Assembly (NCBI RefSeq): GCF_030413175.1
Contig: NZ_CP129212.1
Span: 3,720,001 to 3,784,000, forward strand
DNA length: 64,000 bases
Reading direction: 5' to 3'
Source: Bradyrhizobium roseum
GTDB lineage: Bacteria; Pseudomonadota; Alphaproteobacteria; Rhizobiales; Xanthobacteraceae
The notes beneath the pieces were generated by a model. The model did no database searches. It saw nothing but the letters and a program-made list of their open reading frames with translations, and had not been told where the DNA came from. Shown here in pieces: positions 18,858-27,246 of the stretch (position 1 is its first letter; each line of letters begins with the position of its first letter). The translations under genes and the position numbers were made by a program.

Positions 18858-21446
18858 TCAGGACGGGGTCGGGGTTTGATCCACCGCAAGCGGGTCACTT
18901 CGTCGCGTGGGCGGCTGCCGCCGCGGTCGCAGCAGCGGTTTGAGCATTTCCAGAGCGAGCAGTGAGACGAAGCCTGCGCCCAGAGTCAGGGCAAGATCGT
19001 TGGCGTGGAGCGGGCCGAAGCCGAAAAGCTGGTTCACCGCCGGCCACAGCAAAGTGACGGCCAGGATGATGGTGACCGCGGCGAGCACCGCGACCAGCGC
19101 CCGGTTCGGACGCTGCAGGGCGGCGAGCGGCGACGCGCTGAAGGAGCGATTGACCAGAATCAGGCTGACGATGACGATGATGAGCGAAAAGAACGTCAGC
19201 GCCCGCACTTCCGGAACGGGCATGCTCCAGTTCAGCGCCGCGACGTAAATGGCGGCGACCACCGCAAACGCCAGCAGCCCCTGTAACAGGCTCCAGGTGA
19301 CCAGCGCCCGCGAGAACAGCGGCTCATCGGGAGCGCGCGGCGGACGCCGCATGACATCGTCCTCCTCGGTCTCGGCCTCGAACACCAGCGAGCAGACGGG
19401 ATCGATCACCATTTCCAGCAAGGCGATATGGATCGGGCCGAACAACAACGGCGTGCCCAAGACCAAGGGCAGCAGCGCCAGGCCCGCGATGGGGACGTGA
19501 ACAGCAAAGATGAAGCTCATCGCCTTGCGCAGATTGTCGTAGATGCGGCGTCCGAGGCGGATCGATTTGACGATCGAGCCGAAATCGTCGTCGAGCAGCA
19601 CGATGGCGGACGCTTCGCGCGCCACGTCGGTGCCGCGCCCGCCCATGGCGATCCCGATATGCGCTGATTTCAGCGAGGGAGCGTCGTTGACACCATCGCC
19701 GGTCATGGCGACGATTTCGCCATTGGCCTTGTAGGCGTTGACGATGCGCAGCTTCTGGTTTGGCGAGATCCGCGCGAACACAACGGCCCTTTGCACCAGG
19801 CTGGCCAGCTCCGCCTCGCCCAATCGTTCGAGCTGTTCGCCGGTCACGAGTTCGCCGTGTCCGAGCCCGGCCTGCTGGGCGATCGCGTTGGCGGTTGCCG
19901 GATAGTCGCCGGTGATCATGACGGCCTTGATGCCGGCGGTCCGGCATTCGTGGACCGCCTCGACGACGGTGGCGCGCAGCGGGTCGGCGAGGCCAACCAG
20001 CCCCATGAATTCGAAGTCCAGTTCGCGCGGCGATGCCGGCCAGGACGTCCTAGCAAGACGGGCACGGGCCACGCCAAGCACGCGCAAGCCGGCAGAGGCC
20101 ATCGCGTCGATCGATTGCGTCAGCGCCGCACGCTCCGCAGTTTTCAGCCGGCAAAGACCAGCGATCGCCTCCGGGGCGCCCTTGGCGGCGACAAGGTGCT
20201 CCCGCCGGTCGTCGCTGGTCTGCCAGATGTGGGTGACGGCGAGGAGATCGGGCCGAAGACCATAGGCATGCACAAGCTTCCAGTGCGGATGCCGGTATGC
20301 GGCCTCGGTCGTCCGCTCGCGCGCCAGGCTATGGAACGCCCGTTCCATCGGATCGAACGGCTCGGCTGCGCTGGCAAGCAGACCGAATTCGATCAAGTCG
20401 TGGAATCGCGCGGGCATCGCCGTGTCTTGCGGTGGGCGGAAGACGGTTCCGTCCATCAGCCGCAGTTCGATGATGGTCATCCGGTTTTCGGTCAGGGTGC
20501 CGGTCTTGTCGGTGCACAGCACGGTGGCGGAACCCAGCGTCTCGATCGCCGCCGCGCGCCGCGTCAGGACGCGGGCCAGCGAAATGCGCCAGGCGCCCAT
20601 TGCCATGAATACGGTCAACACGACCGGAAACTCCTCCGGCAGCATCGACATGCCCAGTGCGATCCCGGCCAGCACCGCGTCCAGCCATCCGCCGCGCATA
20701 AAGCCATAGAGCAGGACTGCGAGCACACAGACCGCACCACCGATAACGGCAAACAGCCGGACGACGCGCCGCGTCTGCACCTGCAGCCGCGGCGGCTCGG
20801 TTTCGAGGCTGGCGAGCGACTGGCCAATCTGGCCGATCTCGCTTTGCGCGCCAATGGCGAAGACTTCCGCCAGTCCCGCGCCTCGCACCACCAGCGAGCC
20901 GGAGAAGATTTGCGGCAGGTCGTCGCCGCCTGGGCGCTGCGGTCGGGCCTCGCCGCGGTCATCCCAGGCGACCTTGCGCACCGGCACCGATTCCCCGGTC
21001 AGGGTGGATTCGTCGGCCTGCAGATCCGTACACTGCAAGAGAATGGCGTCGGCAGGCACCCGGTCGCCCTCGGAGAGAACGATGAGGTCGCCCCGCACGA
21101 CGTCGCGACCGGCGATGCGCTTGCGTTCGCCGTCGCGAATGACGAGCGCGCGGGGACTGGTGAGGTCGCGCAACGCCTCCAGCACCCGCTCGGTCCGCGT
21201 CTCCTGCACGACGGTGATCAGGATCGACATGGTCGCAAAGGCGAGCAGGATGAAGGCTTCCTTGAGGTCGCCGAGCGCCAAATAGACGCCGCCGCCGACC
21301 AGCAGCAGCGCCAGCATGGGCTCGCGCAGCACCTCTATCGCGATCCGAAGCGGCGTGCGCCGATCCGCTTGCGGAAGTTCGTTATGTCCATCCGCGCGAA
21401 GCCGTGCCGCCGCATCGGCTTCGGTGAGACCGGAAAATGGTGTCAC
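18858..21446 (-). CDS. P-type cation-transporting ATPase (P2/Ca-Mg type)
   Basis: An 862-residue membrane pump with the normal order of parts. These are an actuator domain with STLTGESVPV, the M4 motif MLPEEFPVVLT, the phosphorylation motif DKTGT (Asp313) and the hinge MTGDGVNDAPSL. Six C-terminal membrane segments follow. PEEFP resembles the M4 ion site of calcium-type P2 pumps, but the ion is uncertain. There is no N-terminal heavy-metal domain. A 141-residue unknown protein ends three bases before it and a Usp follows. Confidence 0.9.
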   Translation of the reverse strand: MTPFSGLTEADAAARLRADGHNELPQADRRTPLRIAIEVLREPMLALLLVGGGVYLALGDLKEAFILLAFATMSILITVVQETRTERVLEALRDLTSPRALVIRDGERKRIAGRDVVRGDLIVLSEGDRVPADAILLQCTDLQADESTLTGESVPVRKVAWDDRGEARPQRPGGDDLPQIFSGSLVVRGAGLAEVFAIGAQSEIGQIGQSLASLETEPPRLQVQTRRVVRLFAVIGGAVCVLAVLLYGFMRGGWLDAVLAGIALGMSMLPEEFPVVLTVFMAMGAWRISLARVLTRRAAAIETLGSATVLCTDKTGTLTENRMTIIELRLMDGTVFRPPQDTAMPARFHDLIEFGLLASAAEPFDPMERAFHSLARERTTEAAYRHPHWKLVHAYGLRPDLLAVTHIWQTSDDRREHLVAAKGAPEAIAGLCRLKTAERAALTQSIDAMASAGLRVLGVARARLARTSWPASPRELDFEFMGLVGLADPLRATVVEAVHECRTAGIKAVMITGDYPATANAIAQQAGLGHGELVTGEQLERLGEAELASLVQRAVVFARISPNQKLRIVNAYKANGEIVAMTGDGVNDAPSLKSAHIGIAMGGRGTDVAREASAIVLLDDDFGSIVKSIRLGRRIYDNLRKAMSFIFAVHVPIAGLALLPLVLGTPLLFGPIHIALLEMVIDPVCSLVFEAETEEDDVMRRPPRAPDEPLFSRALVTWSLLQGLLAFAVVAAIYVAALNWSMPVPEVRALTFFSLIIVIVSLILVNRSFSASPLAALQRPNRALVAVLAAVTIILAVTLLWPAVNQLFGFGPLHANDLALTLGAGFVSLLALEMLKPLLRPRRQPPTRRSDPLAVDQTPTPS
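18876..18889. promoter_or_regulatory. Possible internal FixK/FNR-type box
   Basis: Read on the minus strand it is TTGCGGTGGATCAA, fitting TTGC-N6-TCAA. It lies in the last codons of the ATPase gene. The expected start near 18841 would be 17 bases before the Usp gene, with its AAGGAG included. Confidence 0.5.
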
Positions 21447-21449
21447 GGT

Positions 21450-21875
21450 TCAAAGATACGATACCGACGTCACCCGGTAGGTGTGCATCTTGCCGCCTTC
21501 GTTGATCGAGACATACTCGCCGACCAGGAAGCGTTCGTCTGCGAAGTGATAGCCGACCTCGTCGGGCAGGCTGCTGTCGCCGTCGTCATAGCGGAAGGCC
21601 CAGCCGCCGCCGGGACGGTGCACCAGGTGACCGCGCTGGTCCTGCTGGTCCGGACGCTGGCGCACGACACGGCAGGCATCGCGATGCTCGCGCCATAACG
21701 CGGCATCGATGCGATCCTCGGCGTCGAGCGGTGCCACGATGATATAGGCCACCTCGTCATCGCCGTCGGGATGACCGGGCTCCCGGGCCAGCGCCAGGCG
21801 GAATTGGCGGAATTGCACGGGCAGGGACGCGTTCAGGATCGGTTTGATCTGGGGCTTGGCTCTGGCATTGGACAT
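21450..21875 (-). CDS. Conserved hypothetical protein, 141 residues
   Basis: I do not recognise this protein. It is soluble and acidic, without signal or membrane segment. The C-terminal half (YHFADERFLVGEYVSINE, then MHTYRVTSVSYL) looks like a small beta-rich fold. An arginine- and glutamine-rich stretch lies in the middle. AAGGAG precedes the ATG. It is separated from the P-type ATPase by three bases, so it is almost surely translated with it and may affect the pump or the stress response of this operon. Confidence 0.75.
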   Translation of the reverse strand: MSNARAKPQIKPILNASLPVQFRQFRLALAREPGHPDGDDEVAYIIVAPLDAEDRIDAALWREHRDACRVVRQRPDQQDQRGHLVHRPGGGWAFRYDDGDSSLPDEVGYHFADERFLVGEYVSINEGGKMHTYRVTSVSYL

Positions 21876-21919
21876 TTCTTATCGCTCCTTGGCTCTCCAG
21901 GATGAGGCGGTTGCCACGA

Positions 21920-22405
21920 TCAACCCGGCTCGGCGGGGGATTTCGCTGCGGTTGCGCTGGATTTCTTCAGGCTCCTGACGATGATCGTGATCAGCGGCAC
22001 CAGCACCAGCGGCAGCACGCTGTTCAGGGGGTGCTGCACCATGCCGGTGAACTGCGACTGCAGCGCGCGGGCCTCGCCCTGCAGGGCCTCGACCGCGGAG
22101 CCGTGAATCTCGGTGGCGAGTTCGAGTTCACGACCGGCTGGCGGCCGGCCCCCGATCACGAACAGGACGGCTGCGATGACGAAATTGGCAGCGCCGAGGA
22201 TGGCGGCGGCCGAAATAGCGCTCCAGATCTGCACCAATGCGAAATAGGCCGACAATTCCAGCATCAGCAATCCGAACGCCGCGATCAGCGCCGCAAATGC
22301 GCGCAAGCCCAGCCCGACCAGCATGTGCCGCATCCGGATTTCGGCGATGATGCGGTCGGTGCGCCACAACGCGCGCAGGTGCTTGATGACGTTCTCGCTG
22401 TTCAA
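21920..22405 (-). CDS. Holin-superfamily / YqjE-like membrane protein
   Basis: A 161-residue protein with two adjacent hydrophobic segments in the middle (about residues 32-60 and 64-88) and a third near the C-terminus (LNSVLPLVLVPLITIIV). The layout resembles the phage holin 3_6/YqjE group of stress-associated membrane proteins; nothing suggests a phage. It starts one base after the stop of the DUF883 gene, matching the yqjD-yqjE arrangement of enterobacteria. It is probably the second gene of the FixK-driven cluster starting near 22705. Confidence 0.7.
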   Translation of the reverse strand: MNSENVIKHLRALWRTDRIIAEIRMRHMLVGLGLRAFAALIAAFGLLMLELSAYFALVQIWSAISAAAILGAANFVIAAVLFVIGGRPPAGRELELATEIHGSAVEALQGEARALQSQFTGMVQHPLNSVLPLVLVPLITIIVRSLKKSSATAAKSPAEPG

Positions 22406-22406
22406 G

Positions 22407-22682
22407 TCAATGTCTCCTCAGCATAAAGCCGACGGCAATCCCGAGCGCAAAGGCAGAGGCGATCGCCACGAGCGGTCGCTCGGCGACCAACCGCTCGACA
22501 TGCTCCTCTTCCTCGCTCAAGGTGTCCCCGAGATCGCTCAGGGTCGCCTTGATTTGTTCGACGAACGCTTCGGATTTGTCTTTGGCGGCGTTGAATACGT
22601 CGTCGGCTGGCGCATGTAGGAGGCGCGAAATCTCGCCTTTCAGCGCCAGCAGTTCGTCACTCAGTTCGCTGGATTTGAACAT
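22407..22682 (-). CDS. DUF883 (YqjD/ElaB-type) membrane-anchored protein
   Basis: A 91-residue protein with a charged helical N-terminal part (about 1-65) and one C-terminal membrane helix (VAIASAFALGIAVGFMLRRH) ending in RRH. This is the classic YqjD/ElaB shape, linked to ribosome tethering in stationary phase in E. coli. Longer starts exist upstream. ATG 22682 is chosen because the FixK box at 22740-22753 predicts transcription from about 22705. It heads the long minus-strand run to 13913. Confidence 0.82.
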   Translation of the reverse strand: MFKSSELSDELLALKGEISRLLHAPADDVFNAAKDKSEAFVEQIKATLSDLGDTLSEEEEHVERLVAERPLVAIASAFALGIAVGFMLRRH

Positions 22683-22739
22683 TGCGTCCGCCTTGCTTTC
22701 CTCGTGGTTCAAATTGTAGGCGAGACGCAAAAGCGCCAC

Positions 22740-22753
22740 TTGATTTGGGTCAA
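22740..22753. promoter_or_regulatory. FixK/FNR-type box (minus-strand operon)
   Basis: TTGATTTGGGTCAA. The predicted minus-strand start near 22705 lies 23 bases before the DUF883 gene. Confidence 0.8.
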
Positions 22754-22775
22754 TTGCTTAGCCGCATCTGGCGCC

Positions 22776-22789
22776 TTGAGGCAGGTCAA
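22776..22789. promoter_or_regulatory. FixK/FNR-type box (mla operon)
   Basis: TTGAGGCAGGTCAA. The predicted plus-strand start near 22824 lies 22 bases before the MlaE-type gene. It stands 36 bases from the opposing box, centre to centre. Confidence 0.75.
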
Positions 22790-22845
22790 CATGGGCGTTT
22801 CGCCTCCAGCCTAGAGAAATCCCATCCGATTGAAGGAACACCATT

Positions 22846-23982
22846 TTGGCGACGGCACCTCTGCTAACCGCGACGTCATCGGGCGATGCGCTCGAACTAC
22901 GTCCAGCCGGCTCCTGGACGGCTTCGAATGCGACAACATTGGAGCGGCTTGCCGACGATGTCGCGCCACAGGTCGATCGCGCCGCCGCCGTCAAGGTCGA
23001 CATGACGGGGGTACGCGAACTCGACACCCTCGGCGCCTGGCTGCTGGAAAAGATGTCTCGGCGAGCCACCTCGGCCGGCCGCCGCGCCGATGTCGTCGGC
23101 GTTGCCGACAATTACGTCGGCCTGATCGACGAGGTTCGCCAGGTCAACCGGCAGACGCCGGCGCCGGCGTTGGCGCGCAATCCCGTCGTGGCGAAGCTCA
23201 GCGATATCGGCCGCGCCACCATCGGCTCCAGGGAAGACATCGCGGCGTTCCTGCAGATGCTGGGCGCGGTGTGCTTCGCCATTCTCGGCGTCCTGCGCCG
23301 GCCGCGTTCACTGCGGCTGACCTCGCTCACCTACCAGCTCTATCGTGTCGGCTGGCAGGCGATCCCCATCGTCGTGCTGATCACGTTCCTGATCGGCGCC
23401 ATTATCGCCCAGCAGGGCATCTTCCATTTCCGCAAATTCGGCGCAGACTCCTATGTCGTCGACATGGTCGGCATTCTCGTGCTGCGCGAACTCGGCGTTC
23501 TGATCGTTGCCATCATGGTGGCGGGCCGCTCCGGCAGCGCCTACACGGCCGAACTCGGTTCGATGAAGATGCGCGAGGAGATCGACGCACTGTCGACCAT
23601 GGGGCTGGACCCGACCGAAGTCTTGATGCTGCCGCGGATCCTGGCACTGATCTGCGCGCTGCCGATCCTCTCCTTCATCGGGGCGATGGCAGCACTCTAC
23701 GGCGGCGGCCTGGTCGCGTGGTTCTATGGCGGCATGGGGCCGGCGATCTTTCTGGCGCGGTTGCATGACGCCGTCTCCGTTACCCATTTCGAGGTCGGCA
23801 TCATCAAGGCGCCATTCATGGCGCTGGTGATTGGTGTCGTCGCCTGCAGCGAGGGCCTGCGCGTCAAAGGCAGCGCCGAGTCGCTCGGAAAGCAGACCAC
23901 CACCTCGGTCGTGAAATCGATCTTCCTGGTGATCGTGCTGGACGGGCTGTTCGCGGTGTTCTTCGCCTCGATCGGAATGTAG
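22846..23982 (+). CDS. STAS-MlaE fused ABC transporter permease
   Basis: A 378-residue inner-membrane permease. Residues 1-105 form a STAS-like domain, equivalent to the separate MlaB protein of E. coli. Residues 140-378 are the MlaE permease with RELGVLIVAIMVAGRSGSAY and EIDALSTMGLDP. The system moves phospholipids between the inner and outer membranes. The start is a TTG with AAGGA nine bases upstream; an in-frame stop lies just before, so no longer start exists. The ATP-binding gene follows two bases after its stop. Confidence 0.9.
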   Translation: MATAPLLTATSSGDALELRPAGSWTASNATTLERLADDVAPQVDRAAAVKVDMTGVRELDTLGAWLLEKMSRRATSAGRRADVVGVADNYVGLIDEVRQVNRQTPAPALARNPVVAKLSDIGRATIGSREDIAAFLQMLGAVCFAILGVLRRPRSLRLTSLTYQLYRVGWQAIPIVVLITFLIGAIIAQQGIFHFRKFGADSYVVDMVGILVLRELGVLIVAIMVAGRSGSAYTAELGSMKMREEIDALSTMGLDPTEVLMLPRILALICALPILSFIGAMAALYGGGLVAWFYGGMGPAIFLARLHDAVSVTHFEVGIIKAPFMALVIGVVACSEGLRVKGSAESLGKQTTTSVVKSIFLVIVLDGLFAVFFASIGM

Positions 23983-23984
23983 CG

Positions 23985-24758
23985 ATGCAGCAGGCCGCTG
24001 AACCCTTTGCCATTCGCGTCCGCGATCTCGTGGTCGGCTTCGGCCGTCGCATCGTGATCGACCATCTCGCGCTGGACGTCCGACGCGGCGAAGTTTTAGG
24101 ACTCGTCGGCGCCTCAGGCGGCGGTAAATCGGTCCTGATGCGGACCATCATCGGGCTGATCCCGCGACAGGGCGGCGAGATCGAGGTGATGGGCTCACCG
24201 ATCAACGGTGACCGCACCACCCGCAGCGCCGCCGGGAGGTGGGGCATCCTGTTCCAGCAGGGCGCGCTGTTCTCGTCGCTCACGGCACGGCAGAACATCC
24301 AGTTTCCGTTGCGCGAGAACCTTAAATTGTCGGATGCGCTGATGGACGAGATCGCAACCGCCAAGCTCGAAATGGTAGGGCTCAAGCCGGAAGACGGCGA
24401 CAAATTTCCCTCCGAACTGTCCGGTGGCATGACCAAGCGCGTGGCGCTGGCGCGTGCGCTCGCGCTGGATCCGGCCATCGTGTTTCTCGACGAGCCGACC
24501 TCGGGGCTCGATCCGATCGCCGCCGGCGATTTCGACGCCTTGATCAAGACGCTGCAGAAGACGCTGGGGCTGACCGTGTTCATGGTCACCCATGACCTCG
24601 CCAGCCTCAATACGGTCTGCGACCGTGTCGCGGCGCTGGCCGACGGCAAGATCGTCGCGATCGGGCCGATGCGCGAGCTGCTTCAATCCGGGCATCCCTG
24701 GGTGCGGGCCTATTTTCACGGCAAGCGCTCCCAGATGCTGCAACCCAAAGCGAGTTAA
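23985..24758 (+). CDS. MlaF-type ABC transporter ATP-binding protein
   Basis: A 257-residue ATPase that powers the lipid transporter. Walker A is GASGGGKSVLM, the signature LSGGMTKRVALARAL and Walker B IVFLDEPTSGLDP, with the switch histidine in MVTHDL. The LSGGM variant is usual for Mla/Mce ATPases. It lies between the permease and the MCE-domain gene with two-base gaps, so the three form one operon. Confidence 0.93.
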   Translation: MQQAAEPFAIRVRDLVVGFGRRIVIDHLALDVRRGEVLGLVGASGGGKSVLMRTIIGLIPRQGGEIEVMGSPINGDRTTRSAAGRWGILFQQGALFSSLTARQNIQFPLRENLKLSDALMDEIATAKLEMVGLKPEDGDKFPSELSGGMTKRVALARALALDPAIVFLDEPTSGLDPIAAGDFDALIKTLQKTLGLTVFMVTHDLASLNTVCDRVAALADGKIVAIGPMRELLQSGHPWVRAYFHGKRSQMLQPKAS

Positions 24759-24760
24759 AG

Positions 24761-25864
24761 ATGGAAACGCGTGCTCCCTTCGTCATTGTCGGCGCCTTTG
24801 TGCTGGCGGCCATCGTGGCCGTGTTCGGCTTTGTCTATTGGCTGCAGAACACCGGCGGCCTTGGCCCGCGCACCAGCTATCGCGTGCAGTTCGAGGGCTC
24901 GGTGCCGGGGTTGCTGGTCGGCGCGGCCGTGCTGTTCAATGGCATCCGGGTCGGCGAGGTGACCGATCTCGGCCTGGCGCCCGGCAATCCGCGCGGCGTC
25001 AATGCGACCATCTCGGTCGCCGCGACGACGCCGGTGCGCGCGGATACCAAGGTCGGTCTCGAATTCCAGGGCCTGACCGGCGTGCCGGTGGTCGCGCTCG
25101 AAGGCGGTACGCAGGTCGCGCAAACCGGCGAGGTAAAGACGCTGATCGCCGAGCCCGGCGCGGGGCAGGGGATGACGCAGGCTGCGCGTGATGCGCTGCG
25201 CAAGGTCGACACGGTGTTGTCGGAAAATTCGGGGGCGCTGAAGGACACGATCGGAAATCTCAAGGTCTTTTCCGAAGGCCTGGCGCGCAACACCGGCAAG
25301 CTCGACGGCATCGTCGCCGGCCTCGAACGCATGACGGGGGTCACCAGCCCGCCGCCAAAGATCACCTACGATCTGCGCGCGCTGCAGAGCGCTGGAGCGC
25401 CGGGCAAGACGATCGGCGTGCAATGGGCGATACCGGAACCGACGGCGGTCGCGATGCTGGAAACGCAGCGATTCCTGTTTTCGCCGGCGCAGGAATATCC
25501 GGGATTTGCGGAGGCAATGTGGGCCGATGCGCTGCCCAAGCTGATCCAGGCGCGCCTGATCGAGAGTTTTGAGAATTACGACATCGCACACGCGCCGCTG
25601 CGCGCGCCCGATATCGGGCAGACTGAATTCCAGTTGCTGATCGATGTCAGGCAGTTCCGCATCGCCGTCGAGTCCGGGCCGGCAGCCGAGATCGGCTTGT
25701 CCGCCCGGATCGTTGACAAGAACGGCAAGATCGTCGCCTCGCGCCTGTTCGAAGAACGTGAGAAATTCGCGAACATCGTTCCGTCCGAAGCGGTCACCGC
25801 GTTCAGCGAAGCATTCGGCCGGATCGCAAAGAACGTGATCGGCTGGACCGTGCAATCGAACTAG
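24761..25864 (+). CDS. MlaD (MCE domain) fused to a PqiC/ABC-auxiliary domain
   Basis: A 367-residue membrane-anchored protein. One N-terminal helix (FVIVGAFVLAAIVAVFGFVY) leads into an MCE domain (about 38-120) with GIRVGEVTDLGLAPGNPRG. A short helical linker follows. Residues 185-367 match the ABC-transporter auxiliary/PqiC type, normally a separate outer-membrane lipoprotein, with ALPKLIQARLIESFENY and SARIVDKNGKIVASR. Fusing both parts may span the periplasm with one chain. It ends the mla operon. Confidence 0.87.
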   Translation: METRAPFVIVGAFVLAAIVAVFGFVYWLQNTGGLGPRTSYRVQFEGSVPGLLVGAAVLFNGIRVGEVTDLGLAPGNPRGVNATISVAATTPVRADTKVGLEFQGLTGVPVVALEGGTQVAQTGEVKTLIAEPGAGQGMTQAARDALRKVDTVLSENSGALKDTIGNLKVFSEGLARNTGKLDGIVAGLERMTGVTSPPPKITYDLRALQSAGAPGKTIGVQWAIPEPTAVAMLETQRFLFSPAQEYPGFAEAMWADALPKLIQARLIESFENYDIAHAPLRAPDIGQTEFQLLIDVRQFRIAVESGPAAEIGLSARIVDKNGKIVASRLFEEREKFANIVPSEAVTAFSEAFGRIAKNVIGWTVQSN

Positions 25865-25914
25865 GCGAGGCAGAGGCTGCCTGGCCACTCCGGGCCGGGC
25901 TGCTCGAGCTCCGA

Positions 25915-26232
25915 CTATTCGAGCGTCTTTAGATACGCCAGCAGATCGCCGATCTGGTCCGGGCCTAGCTGGAACGCCGGCATCGTGGGGTGCCCGGTGT
26001 AGATGCCTTCGGCCAGCGCCTCGCCGATGGTTTCGATCGGGTAGCGCTTGTGCAGCGTCCGGAACGGAGGTGCGATCTTGAGCGGGCTTGCCGAAACCTT
26101 GTCGATCGAGTGGCACTTCGCGCAGTTGTTCAGCGCAAAAGTCTTGCCGCGCTGCTCCTGGGGCGAGGCGGCGGCGGCGGCCGTCAGGGTGAGGAGCGTG
26201 AACGCCAGCGGCAGCACAATTCGTCCAGTCAT
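25915..26232 (-). CDS. Small class I cytochrome c
   Basis: A 105-residue periplasmic cytochrome. A signal peptide (about 1-22) is followed by the haem motif Cys37-x2-Cys40-His41 (CAKCH) and a likely axial methionine in HPTMPAF. The fold ends with LLAYLKTLE, normal for mono-haem c-type cytochromes. Candidate partners are the bc1 complex and the cbb3 oxidase encoded nearby. It is divergent from the FNR-type regulator, and the shared FixK box predicts a start about 37 bases before its ATG. Confidence 0.92.
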   Translation of the reverse strand: MTGRIVLPLAFTLLTLTAAAAASPQEQRGKTFALNNCAKCHSIDKVSASPLKIAPPFRTLHKRYPIETIGEALAEGIYTGHPTMPAFQLGPDQIGDLLAYLKTLE

Positions 26233-26303
26233 TGCAGCTTAAACTCCGTGGAAATTCGGCTATGCAGCCCCGCGTCAATCTGACGGTTTAATCGCCGCCT
26301 AGT

Positions 26304-26317
26304 TTGATGTGGATCAA
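26304..26317. promoter_or_regulatory. FixK/FNR-type box
   Basis: TTGATGTGGATCAA, between divergent cytochrome c and FNR-type genes. Predicted starts are near 26269 (minus) and 26352 (plus), so the regulator may control its own gene. Confidence 0.82.
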
Positions 26318-26414
26318 TCGGCGGGCGGTGGATCCGCTAGAATGAAATATATCTCCGGCTGGTCCGCCATGGCCGGAGAATCGCGTCAATCCGGCGCTTG
26401 AACGGGTAGGGGTA

Positions 26415-27128
26415 ATGATACGAACCATCTCTCCGAATCGGGCAAGTTTCGGGCGCTGTTCCGCCTGTACCGTGCGGTCGCTCAGCATCTGCGGGGCGCT
26501 CGACCAGGCCGACCTTGCGGAGTTCGAACGGATCGCGCGCCAGGTGCATTTTGCGCCCAACGAAGCGCTGTTCTCGGTGGGGCAGGTCGCAAATTCGGTG
26601 CACAGCCTGACCTCGGGCGTCGCGCGCCTCTACAAGCTCTTGCCGGACGGGCGGCGTCAGGTGATCGGCTTTGCGCTGCCGGGCGACTTCCTCGGCACGG
26701 CGCCGGCCGACCGCTTCAGCTTTTCTGCGGACGCCATTGATTCTGTGACAGCCTGCCGTCTCTCCAGGGAAGCGTTCACGCACTTCATCGAGCACAGGCC
26801 GCATTTCCTGATTCGGATCAACGAGTTCGCGGCACGGGAGCTGACCATGGCGCAGGAGCAGATGCTGCTGCTGGGCCGGCGCACGGCAGAAGAGAAGGTC
26901 GCATCCTTCCTCCTCAACTGGCGGCAGCGCCTGGCCCAGATCGGCGACGAGCAGCCGACCATTTCGCTTCCGATGAGCCGGCAGGACATCGCGGATTATC
27001 TCGGGCTGACGATCGAAACCGTCAGCCGGACGCTGACCCGGTTCGAGCGTGAAAAGATGCTGATCATCGTCACGGGTGGCGTTCGTCTCCTGGACCCGGA
27101 TCGGGCTGCGGCCATGGCCGCGGCATAA
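26415..27128 (+). CDS. Crp/FNR-family regulator with iron-sulfur cysteines (FnrN/FixK1-like)
   Basis: A 237-residue transcription factor. The N-terminus has Cys15, Cys18 and Cys26 (CSAC...IC), and Cys114 lies in the sensor domain; together they fit the four ligands of an oxygen-labile [4Fe-4S] cluster. A cyclic-nucleotide-like fold spans 30-140. The helix-turn-helix is near 190-220, with the recognition helix ETVSRTLTRFE typical of proteins that bind TTGAT-N4-ATCAA. It differs in this from FixK2, which lacks the cluster. A FixK box lies 98 bases upstream, allowing autoregulation. Confidence 0.93.
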   Translation: MIRTISPNRASFGRCSACTVRSLSICGALDQADLAEFERIARQVHFAPNEALFSVGQVANSVHSLTSGVARLYKLLPDGRRQVIGFALPGDFLGTAPADRFSFSADAIDSVTACRLSREAFTHFIEHRPHFLIRINEFAARELTMAQEQMLLLGRRTAEEKVASFLLNWRQRLAQIGDEQPTISLPMSRQDIADYLGLTIETVSRTLTRFEREKMLIIVTGGVRLLDPDRAAAMAAA

Positions 27129-27175
27129 GATCCGATATCGGCCGTGGGAAATCCCGCGTGAGCGGTGGCGCCTTT

Positions 27176-27189
27176 TTGATCCATATCAA
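27176..27189. promoter_or_regulatory. FixK/FNR-type box (perfect)
   Basis: TTGATCCATATCAA matches the full consensus on both sides. It predicts a start near 27224, 23 bases before a 46-residue membrane protein gene. Confidence 0.85.
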
Positions 27190-27246
27190 AGTACCGAATG
27201 GGGGCCTTAGGCATGTTTTCTTCCCCAACAACGGAGGATCAGCCCC

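Noticed and set aside
19791..21698. Long plus-strand frame opposite the P-type ATPase
   Set aside because: No motif and no ribosome site; typical shadow in GC-rich DNA.
21920..22405. Prophage holin
   Set aside because: The fold is shared, but no phage genes are nearby and the partner is a DUF883 protein, so a YqjE-like stress protein is more likely.
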